From NCBI RefSeq assembly GCF_018406605.1, contig NZ_AP024545.1, positions 930,001-994,000 of the forward strand: DNA of 64,000 nt. The letters are read 5' to 3'. The position numbers and the translations under genes were made by a program. The notes under the pieces are model-generated. The model was given only the letters and a program-made list of their open reading frames with translations. It ran no database searches and was not told where the DNA came from. This DNA is from Noviluteimonas caseinilytica. Lineage in GTDB: Bacteria > Pseudomonadota > Gammaproteobacteria > Xanthomonadales > Xanthomonadaceae. Positions 51,150 to 57,776 of the stretch are shown here, in pieces. Numbering within the stretch: the first letter of the stretch is position 1; every line of letters starts with the position of its first letter.

Positions 51150-51175
51150 CCGGCCGGCCCCGAAGGGCCAGCCGG
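51150..51175 (-). terminator. UUCG-loop hairpin after the EF-hand gene
   Basis: 11-bp stem (51150-51160 with 51165-51175, one G-U pair) closed on the minus strand by a TTCG tetraloop, a very stable RNA cap. It lies between the EF-hand gene stop and the Thr-rich lipoprotein start. No T-run follows, so it may act as a processing or stability element and not a terminator. Confidence 0.5.
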
Positions 51176-51233
51176 TGTTGCGCCTTGTTGCGGAGCGCGC
51201 GTGGGTGCGCGTTCCGGCCGGGGGCGGTGTTGC

Positions 51234-51713
51234 TTAGCCGCCCGAACCCGAGCGGGCCTTGGCCTTGCCGTTGGCGGCGAGGTAGGCCTTGTATTCGTCC
51301 TGCGTCAGCTGGCCGTCGGCGTTGGCGTCAGCCTTGGTGAACGCCTTCGTCAGGCTCTGCACCGGCGCGGCTTCCGACACGCTCAGCGAGCCGTTCTGGT
51401 CGACGTCGAGCTCCGACCAGTTCTTCTTCTGCGGCGTGGCAGGCGTGGCCGGCGTCGCGGGCGTCTGCGCCATCGCGTCGGTCGCGCTCTGCGGGGTGGC
51501 CGGGGTGGCGGGCGTCGCCGGGGTGGCGGCGTTGACGTTCGCGTTCGTGTTGGCCTGCGCATCCGTCGACTGCGTGGTCGTCGTGGATTCGGTGGTCGTC
51601 GTGGCCTGCGGGGTCGCCGACTGCGGCGTGGTCTGGGCCGACTGCGCGAAGGCGAGCGGCGCGGCGAGCGTCAGGGCCAGGGCGAAATAAAGCGGGCTGC
51701 GATTGGACTTCAT
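51234..51713 (-). CDS. Secreted EF-hand protein with Ala-Thr-Pro repeats
   Basis: 159 aa. Signal peptide (LALTLAAPLAFA, cleavage about residue 23), a Thr/Gln/Ala-rich linker containing two runs of (ATP)n (about 65-96), and a C-terminal EF-hand pair: DVDQNGSLSVSEA and DANADGQLTQDEY, with the D-x-D/N-x-D/N-G ligand spacing intact. Likely binds Ca2+ in the periplasm or outside. Related to the EF-hand gene at 52428. Target unknown. Confidence 0.82.
   Translation of the reverse strand: MKSNRSPLYFALALTLAAPLAFAQSAQTTPQSATPQATTTTESTTTTQSTDAQANTNANVNAATPATPATPATPQSATDAMAQTPATPATPATPQKKNWSELDVDQNGSLSVSEAAPVQSLTKAFTKADANADGQLTQDEYKAYLAANGKAKARSGSGG
51431..51530 (-). repeat. 9-bp tandem repeats coding (Ala-Thr-Pro)n
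   Basis: Two blocks of imperfect 9-bp units, about 51431-51465 and 51491-51530, each encoding Ala-Thr-Pro three to four times inside the EF-hand gene linker. As the unit is a multiple of three, copy number changes would lengthen the linker without frameshift. Confidence 0.7.
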
Positions 51714-52117
51714 GCGTCGATCTCCATTGCGGGGGAACAGTGCGTTCGCGGTGGGGGCGACAGATGCCCTCGGAACGGCGAACACCTTGCACCGGCGCGT
51801 CTGAATCCAACCGACCGCGCGATCGGTGCCTCCACATCGTGTTAACCACTGCGCGCACGTTCTGCGTTAACGGCCGGCGCGCGATCGTGCGATGCGGCGA
51901 TCGCGGGCGTTCGCGCGCGTTGCGCGCAGATAGCCCTTCGATGAATGGAGAGTGCAGCGGCCGATGTCATCGCCGCGCGAATGGCCGCTGCGGATTGCGT
52001 GAAGGGCGCCCGGGATTACGAAAACTTTACTTGCGCCATGCACGCCGCTTAATGCCCCGGCCCCCACGATGGATCGCGAAAACCCACGCCATCGCACACG
52101 CCTCCGAGGATTCCCCC
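51714..52117. other. 404-bp intergenic gap between divergent small genes
   Basis: The only gap over 300 bp. It separates the minus-strand EF-hand gene from the plus-strand 52118 gene. Two GTTAAC sites occur 25 bp apart near 51841-51872, in an otherwise GC-rich stretch, and could form a weak inverted or direct repeat. A short A/T-rich stretch occurs near 52019-52055. No open frame with a convincing start and bias, and no tRNA or sRNA structure, was seen. Promoters for both genes are presumably here. Confidence 0.5.
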
Positions 52118-52354
52118 ATGCCCACCCAGCGCCCGGCACCACGCAGCAAACCCCGCAACGACGGCACCCAATCCGCGGCGCAGCAGAGTGCTGCGCAAGC
52201 GCTGACGGCCACCAAGCGGCAGGTCGAAGAAACGGATCGCCAGCGCAACGCGTTGGAAAACCAGGGCGCGCAGGGGCGCGGCATCGGGGACCAGTGGACG
52301 CGCGAGAAACTGATGCGCGAGAACGACGACGACGAGACCGCGACCCGACATTGA
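52118..52354 (+). CDS. Small hydrophilic protein, unknown function
   Basis: 78 aa, no signal peptide. Rich in Gln, Arg, Ala and acidic residues, with a coiled-coil-like QALTATKRQVEETDRQRNALEN and an acidic tail. Start ATG 52118 has GAGGA seven to eight bases upstream. Looks like an intrinsically disordered or helical stress protein; no family recognised. A bidirectional terminator follows. Confidence 0.6.
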   Translation: MPTQRPAPRSKPRNDGTQSAAQQSAAQALTATKRQVEETDRQRNALENQGAQGRGIGDQWTREKLMRENDDDETATRH

Positions 52355-52378
52355 TGCCTGGCATCGTCGTGATGAAAA

Positions 52379-52402
52379 AAAGGGCGCCCGAGGGCGCCCT
52401 TT
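52379..52402 (-). terminator. Bidirectional intrinsic terminator
   Basis: 10-bp stem AAAGGGCGCC/GGCGCCCTTT (52379-52388 with 52393-52402), CGAG loop. On the minus strand seven T follow, so it ends the EF-hand transcript; the plus side has only three T, so it is weaker for the 52118 gene. Confidence 0.85.
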
Positions 52403-52427
52403 GCATGTGCTCGCATCGCGCGTTGGC

Positions 52428-52763
52428 TCAGGGCGACTTCGGCTTCGACGTCGCCTTCGCCTTCGCATGGAACTCGTTGTCGGTGACGTAGCCATCGCCA
52501 TCGGCGTCCATCGCCGCGAATCCCGAATCGAATGTCGGATCCGCACTGGCTTCGCTCGAACTCACGCGTCCGTCCTTGTCGGTATCCAGCCGCGCCATCG
52601 CCGTGTCGGGTGACGGCGTGGCCGCCTTCACCGCTTCCTGGTTGCCGCCGGTCTTCTTCGCCTGCGGCGTCGGCGTTTCCGGCGGAGACGCGGACTGCGC
52701 GACCGCCACGCCGGCGATCGAGACACCCAGCGCAATGCCGAGCAGTGTTTTCGTGCCTGTCAT
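52428..52763 (-). CDS. Secreted EF-hand protein
   Basis: 111 aa. Signal peptide (LGIALGVSIAGVAVA, cleavage about residue 22), a short Pro/Thr linker, then two EF-hand loops: DTDKDGRVSSSEA (about 60-72) and DADGDGYVTDNEF (about 85-97), both with intact ligand positions. Start ATG 52763 has GAGGAG nine to ten bases upstream. Paralogue in layout of the 51234 protein but without the ATP repeats. Confidence 0.84.
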   Translation of the reverse strand: MTGTKTLLGIALGVSIAGVAVAQSASPPETPTPQAKKTGGNQEAVKAATPSPDTAMARLDTDKDGRVSSSEASADPTFDSGFAAMDADGDGYVTDNEFHAKAKATSKPKSP

Positions 52764-52863
52764 GTGCGCGCTCCTCTCGATGGATCCCCCGCAGGTCGCG
52801 GGGGTGTCCATGTAACGCAACACGCGTCAACACACTGCAACGCGCCATTGCAGAGCTAGCGGC

Positions 52864-53052
52864 TCAGGCGTCGTCCTCGGCCGAAGCGTGCACCACCGGA
52901 TCGCCGTCGTCGTCGATCGACACATCCACCACGATCGGCCGGCAACACACGTGGCAATCCTCGATGTAACGCTGCGCGCCCGCCGAATCGTCGATCACCA
53001 GCGTGATCGTCTCGCCGCAGTACGGACACGAGATGTCGGCGGTCGGCAGCAT
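52864..53052 (-). CDS. CPXCG-motif cysteine-rich protein
   Basis: 62 aa. Zinc-ribbon-like Cys pairs ISCPYCGETITL and DCHVCCRPIVV, with acidic C-terminus (SIDDDGDPVVHASAEDDA). This matches the CPXCG family of unknown function. It follows the DUF1993 gene by 4 bp on the same strand, so they are likely cotranscribed. Confidence 0.88.
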   Translation of the reverse strand: MLPTADISCPYCGETITLVIDDSAGAQRYIEDCHVCCRPIVVDVSIDDDGDPVVHASAEDDA

Positions 53053-53056
53053 CGGC

Positions 53057-53569
53057 TCAGCGCCCCGCGCCCGCGAGGTAGTCCGTCTTGCCCAGCGGCG
53101 CGCCGGCGACGCGCAGGATCGCGTAGGCGGTGGTGGCGTGGAAGAACAGGTTGGGCAGCGCATAGGTGCCGAGGTAATCGGCGCCGGTGAACTTCAGCTC
53201 GGCCGTGCGCGTCTTGAACGCCACTTCGCGCGATTCCGCGCCGTCGAACTGCTCCGGCTTGTACGCGCCGAGCACTTCGATGCAGCGATCCAGGCGCGCG
53301 TACAACTGCTCGAACGTGGTTTCGTCGTCGGTGAAGGACACCGGATCGGTCGCCGTCAACCGCGCGACCGCGAACTTGGACGTGTCGGTCGCGATCTGCA
53401 CCTGCTTGATCAGCGGCAGCATGTCGGCGATGAGGCGCGACTGCAGCAGCACCTCGGGCGCGATGCCCTTGTCGTTCGCGAACTTCTCGCCGATCTGCAG
53501 GACGCTGCGCAGGTTGCGCAGGGCACGCACCATCACCGGCACCGTCGCGTGGTACATCGAGTACGCCAT
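53057..53569 (-). CDS. DUF1993 family protein
   Basis: 170 aa, soluble, helical DinB-like fold. Family segments: MYHATVPVMVRALRNLRSVL, APEVLLQSRLIADMLPLIKQVQIA and LPNLFFHATTAYAILRVAG, with the His residues of a possible metal site. Start ATG 53569 is preferred (GGGAG upstream). Cytoplasmic; activity unknown. Operon with the CPXCG gene. Confidence 0.87.
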   Translation of the reverse strand: MAYSMYHATVPVMVRALRNLRSVLQIGEKFANDKGIAPEVLLQSRLIADMLPLIKQVQIATDTSKFAVARLTATDPVSFTDDETTFEQLYARLDRCIEVLGAYKPEQFDGAESREVAFKTRTAELKFTGADYLGTYALPNLFFHATTAYAILRVAGAPLGKTDYLAGAGR

Positions 53570-53656
53570 GGAACACTCCCGACGGGCCACCGTGGCCCGG
53601 AAGCCGCACAGGGTACGCCCGCGGCCGTCATCCGCCAGTCGCGATCCCGGGTTTCA

Positions 53657-56569
53657 CTATCCCAGCCAGTGGCTGGCCGGCTGCGGCGCGGCGAAGCGAT
53701 AGCCCTGGCCGTAGGTGCAGCCCATCCGCTTGAGCACGTCGTGCTGCGCGGCGGTCTCGATGCCCTCGGCCACGATCTCCACGCCCAGCGCATTGCCGAG
53801 CGCGAGGATGGCTTCGATCACTGCAGAGCTGCGCGGCGATTCCCCGTTCGCGAACGGCGCGACGAAGCTCTGGTCGATCTTGATCATGCGCAACGGGAAA
53901 CGATGCACGTGGCCGAGCGAGGAGTAGCCCGTGCCGAAATCGTCGAGCGCGGCTTCCACGCCGGCTTCGCGCAGGCGATGCAGCGTGGCCACCATCGCCT
54001 CGGGATCGCCGAGCAGCGTGCCTTCGGTGACTTCCAGGCGCAGCGCCGCCGGATCGAAGCCGTTCTCGGCCACCAGGTCCAGCAGGCGGCGATCGAAATC
54101 GTTGTGCTGGAACAAGCGCGGCGACACGTTGAGCGTGATGTAGCGCTGCACGCCATCGCCGCGCGGCGCGACCAGCGCGCGGCCGGCCTGCAACGCGAGG
54201 CGGAACATGCGCCAGTCGATCGGTTCGATCAGCCCGCTGTCTTCTGCGACCTTCATGAACTCGCCCGGCCGCAGCACGCCGCGCGACGCACTGCGCCAAC
54301 GCAGCAAGGCTTCGTAGCCCACCACCGAATCATCGTCCAGGCGCACGATGGGCTGGAACCACGGTTCGAATTCGTCGCGCAGCAAGGCGTCGCGCAGCGC
54401 CTGCTCGAGGTCGAGCACGCCCATCGCGGTCTGGTGCATCGCATCGTCGAACAGCACGAAGCGATTGCGGCCCGCGGTCTTGGCGCGATAGAGCGCGGTG
54501 TCGGCGTCGTGCAGGATGCGGTCGGCGGACTCGCAGCCTGCGTCGGCGATCGCGATGCCGATGCTCGCCGAAAGCTGCAGGTCGCGCCCGGCCACCTGCA
54601 GCGTCGGCTGCAAGGCGCGCAACACGCGCTGCGCCACCTTGCAGGCGGTTTCGGGCTGCTGCACGTGTTCGAGCAGCATCACGAATTCGTCGCCCGCCAT
54701 GCGCGCCACCACGTCGGGCTCGCGCACGCACCCGGACAGGCGGCTGGCCACTTCCTTCAGCAGGGCGTCGCCGGCGCTGTGGCCGAGGCTGTCGTTGACC
54801 ACCTTGAAGCGGTCCACGTCGATGTAGAGCAGGCCGAAGCCCCACTGCACATCGCGACGCAGCCCGCCGATCGCGCGCTCGATGCGATCGCGCAGGTAGA
54901 TGCGGTTCGGCAGGCCCGTGAGCGCATCGTGCATTACCTGGTGCTGCAGCTGCGCTTCGATGTGCTGGCGCACCTGGATCTGTTCGCGCAGCTCGACCGT
55001 GCGCTCCTCGACGCGCGTCTCGAGTTCGGCGTTGGCCTGGCGCAGCAGTTCCGCCGCGCGCCGGCGCTGCAGCGAACTGCCGATCTGGTAGGACACGAAC
55101 GTCAGCAGTTCCGCATCGCGCTCGTCGTAGGCGGTGCTGGATTCGTAGCTCTGCACCGCGACGACGCCGATCGCCCCCTCGGTGCTGAGCAGCGGCGCGC
55201 CGAGCCAGACCTGCGTGGGCGCGCCCATCATGGCGGGGTCCAGCAAGCCGGCGGTGATCATGTCCATCGCATCGGGGCGCTTCACCAATTGCGGGCGCCC
55301 GGTCTGCAGCACGAATTCGGTGAGGCCGCGGCCGAAGCTGCGCGCGCTCCAGTCGCGTTCGAATTCATCGGCCGCGTAGGGGAACGACACGACCATGCCG
55401 TCCTCCGACAACAGGCCGATGTAGAAATTGCGCGCGTCGATCAGCTCGCCGACGATCGCGTGCACGTGGCGATAGAAGCCATCGCTGGTTTCGTCCAGGC
55501 TCGCCAGCGCGGCGATGCGGTACAGCGCGGCCTGCAGGCGTTCGCCGCGTTCGCGCTCGCCCACTTCGCGGCGCAGTTCGCTGTTGGCCACCTGCAGCTG
55601 CTGCGTGCGCTCGACGACGTGCTGTTCGAGTTCGGCGCGGCCACGCTTGCGTTCCAGCGCGGTGAGGATGTGCTCGGCCACGAAGGCCAGGAGCGACATC
55701 TCCGCCGTCGTGTAGCACCGATCGCCGGTGTAACTCTGCACGACCACCACGCCGTGGACCTCGCCTTCGCGCAACATGGGCACGCCCAGCCAGTCGCTGC
55801 TGTCCGCGCCGTGCAGGCGCAGCGGGCCGGAGACCTGCTTCTGCAGATCCTCGGTGGCGCCCATCAGCGGGCGCTTGTCGCGCACCAGGTACCACGTGAG
55901 GCCGCGCTCGAAGTGCGCCAGCGGCACCTCCTCGTCCGGCAGCAGCTTGTCCTGGTCGTCCACCACGTCCGCGAAATAGAGGAAGCGCAACGCATCGCGT
56001 TCGCGGTCGTACAGCGCGATGTAGAAGTTCTCCGCGTACATCAGGTCGGAGACGATGCGGTGCAGGCCGCGCAGCATGTCCGGCATGTCGAGGTCCGACC
56101 CCGCCATGTCGGCGATCGCGTAGAGCGAGCGCTGCAGCTTTTCGGCCTGCTCCAGGCGCGCCACGCTTTCCTGCATCTGCTGCATGCCCAGCAACTCGGC
56201 CAGGCGCAGGCGCAGGGCAGGGTCCGCGTCCACGGGACCGGCCGGGCAATGCAGGACGGCGACGGCATCCTCGCCGTCGTCGTGCAGCACGCGGGGGTTG
56301 GCAGCGTCGTTCACGCCCGCGCGGCTGCGCGCGACGGCATCGATCGCCCGCGCCAGGACGCCGGGGTCCACGGGGCCTTCCGGCCAGGCGCGCACGTCGC
56401 GCGGCCAGTGCGTCGACCACAGCACGCAGGCGCCCATGGCCGGCAGGTGCGGGGCCTGCGCGAACCAGGCTGCGATGGCCTCCGCCGGCGCGCGCGCACC
56501 CAGCAGGGCCGCCGGCAACGGCGTCCCGTCTGTTGCTTGCGATGTCGTGCCGGCGCGTGGCGCGGTCAT
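53657..56569 (-). CDS. GAF-GAF-GGDEF-EAL bifunctional-type c-di-GMP protein
   Basis: 970 aa, cytosolic. N-terminal region about 1-130, GAF1 about 145-300, coiled coil about 310-340, GAF2 about 345-500, coiled coil about 505-540, GGDEF about 545-700 and EAL about 725-965. Active-site motif is AGDEF (625-629), not GGDEF, with an inhibitory-site REPD (616-619). The EAL domain keeps EAL (753-755), DDFGTGYSSL, KIDQSF and EGIET, so phosphodiesterase activity is likely. The two GAF domains look like a duplication (AIADMAG.. and RIAALAS.., both with NFYI). Start ATG 56569. Confidence 0.92.
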   Translation of the reverse strand: MTAPRAGTTSQATDGTPLPAALLGARAPAEAIAAWFAQAPHLPAMGACVLWSTHWPRDVRAWPEGPVDPGVLARAIDAVARSRAGVNDAANPRVLHDDGEDAVAVLHCPAGPVDADPALRLRLAELLGMQQMQESVARLEQAEKLQRSLYAIADMAGSDLDMPDMLRGLHRIVSDLMYAENFYIALYDRERDALRFLYFADVVDDQDKLLPDEEVPLAHFERGLTWYLVRDKRPLMGATEDLQKQVSGPLRLHGADSSDWLGVPMLREGEVHGVVVVQSYTGDRCYTTAEMSLLAFVAEHILTALERKRGRAELEQHVVERTQQLQVANSELRREVGERERGERLQAALYRIAALASLDETSDGFYRHVHAIVGELIDARNFYIGLLSEDGMVVSFPYAADEFERDWSARSFGRGLTEFVLQTGRPQLVKRPDAMDMITAGLLDPAMMGAPTQVWLGAPLLSTEGAIGVVAVQSYESSTAYDERDAELLTFVSYQIGSSLQRRRAAELLRQANAELETRVEERTVELREQIQVRQHIEAQLQHQVMHDALTGLPNRIYLRDRIERAIGGLRRDVQWGFGLLYIDVDRFKVVNDSLGHSAGDALLKEVASRLSGCVREPDVVARMAGDEFVMLLEHVQQPETACKVAQRVLRALQPTLQVAGRDLQLSASIGIAIADAGCESADRILHDADTALYRAKTAGRNRFVLFDDAMHQTAMGVLDLEQALRDALLRDEFEPWFQPIVRLDDDSVVGYEALLRWRSASRGVLRPGEFMKVAEDSGLIEPIDWRMFRLALQAGRALVAPRGDGVQRYITLNVSPRLFQHNDFDRRLLDLVAENGFDPAALRLEVTEGTLLGDPEAMVATLHRLREAGVEAALDDFGTGYSSLGHVHRFPLRMIKIDQSFVAPFANGESPRSSAVIEAILALGNALGVEIVAEGIETAAQHDVLKRMGCTYGQGYRFAAPQPASHWLG

Positions 56570-56802
56570 GGTGGTTCCCCGTGGCTCCCCGGGTGCCCTG
56601 CCCCGGCCTCGCGCGGCATGCCGCGGCGCGATCGGCGCACAGGGTAGAGAGCGCCCCTTGTCCGAACTGTGCGCATGGTCACCGGCACGATGCAACCCGG
56701 GTCGCAGCACTGAACCATTCACAGGTCCATCGTCACGGCGCATGCACGCGGTCCTCGCGAGCGTGCGACCACGCCGGCCCGGCCGGTGCACGGGGGACAT
56801 CG

Positions 56803-57078
56803 ATGGACAAGGAAGACCTGGGGCCCGAGCTCGAGGCCGAACTGGAAGCGCTCGACCGCGAGATGCCGCGCATGCAGTCGATGTCCGGGGGCATCTTCGC
56901 CCTGGCCACCGCATGGGCCGAACGCCACGCCGCCATCCTCGAACGCACGCCGCCGTCGATGCGCGCCGCGATGGAATCGCGCCTGCATCGCATGGGCATC
57001 CGCTGGGGCGTCGTGAGCGGTTCGCGCATGACCGCGCAATTTCCGGCGATCGGCCTGCCGCGCAAACGCATCGCGTAG
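56803..57078 (+). CDS. Small acidic/helical protein, unknown function
   Basis: 91 aa. N-terminus acidic (DKEDLGPELEAELEALDREMPRMQ), helical segment FALATAWAERHAAILERTPPSMRAAMESRL, basic end LPRKRIA. No signal peptide. GGGGGA lies 7-12 bases before ATG 56803. Reads away from the GGDEF-EAL gene from a 233-bp gap. No family recognised; coding bias supports it. Confidence 0.65.
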   Translation: MDKEDLGPELEAELEALDREMPRMQSMSGGIFALATAWAERHAAILERTPPSMRAAMESRLHRMGIRWGVVSGSRMTAQFPAIGLPRKRIA

Positions 57079-57225
57079 ACGCAACGTGCAAGCGGCAGGC
57101 GTGCGTGTTCACGCCGATGAACTCCGTTAGTTGCGACTTCACCGCACGCGCCCCTCGCGCTAACGCGCTGCTGCGTAACGTGCGTCGCATCGGCCAAGCC
57201 GGCCGAATTGCAAGGAGTCACGAAG

Positions 57226-57720
57226 ATGGCGGGTCAGAACACCACCGGCGGCATGGGCCAGGACAAGAACCAGAACCAGTCTTCCCAGAACCAGTCGTCG
57301 CAGAACAAGCCGGCACAGAACCAGGCTTCGCAGAACCAGGCTTCCAACCAGAACCAGTCCTCGCAGAACCAGTCCTCGCAGTCGCAGTACTGGAAGGGCC
57401 AGTTCCAGAACGAGCCCTATTACCAGCAGGGCCGCCAGTACGAAGAGTACGAGCAGGCCTACAACACAGGTGAGCAGGGACGTTCGCAGTACGGCACCAG
57501 CGGCCAGACCTTCGAGCAGTCCGAGAAGAACCTGCGCGCGGACTACGAGAAAACCGCTTCCAGCAACAGCAAGGCGCTGAAGTGGGAAGACGGCGGCAAG
57601 CAGGCGGCGCAGGCCGCATGGGAACGCGCCGGCAGCGCGCAGTCCTCGCAGTCCAGCGACCGCGACATGCAGCAGGGCAAGCAGGGTTCGGACGCCAGTT
57701 CGAACAAGCGCACCAGCTAA
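57226..57720 (+). CDS. Gln/Asn/Ser-rich disordered protein
   Basis: 164 aa, no signal peptide. The first ~50 residues are built of NQSSQNQ-type repeats (NQNQSSQNQSSQNKPAQNQA and on), prion-like in composition. After a Tyr-rich part (QYWKGQFQNEPYYQQGRQYEEYEQAY), the C-terminal half is charged and Ser/Gln-rich (EKTASSNSKALKWEDGGKQAAQAAWERAG). AAGGAG lies 8-9 bases before ATG 57226. Resembles hydrophilic stress proteins; no known domain. A strong terminator follows. Confidence 0.74.
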   Translation: MAGQNTTGGMGQDKNQNQSSQNQSSQNKPAQNQASQNQASNQNQSSQNQSSQSQYWKGQFQNEPYYQQGRQYEEYEQAYNTGEQGRSQYGTSGQTFEQSEKNLRADYEKTASSNSKALKWEDGGKQAAQAAWERAGSAQSSQSSDRDMQQGKQGSDASSNKRTS

Positions 57721-57738
57721 GCAACACCGTTGCACACG

Positions 57739-57771
57739 AATCGCCGACGCCTCGCGCGTCGGCGATTTTTT
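57739..57771 (+). terminator. Intrinsic terminator after the Q/N-rich gene
   Basis: TCGCCGACGC/GCGTCGGCGA stem (57741-57750 with 57756-57765), CTCGC loop, then six T (57766-57771); flanking A/T extend pairing by two. The convergent hybrid kinase stop is at 57777, so it may serve both. Confidence 0.92.
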
Positions 57772-57776
57772 GTGCG

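Noticed and set aside
51431..51530. Tandem repeats as a CRISPR array
   Set aside because: The unit is only 9 bp, has no spacers and codes for Ala-Thr-Pro within a gene; no cas genes nearby.
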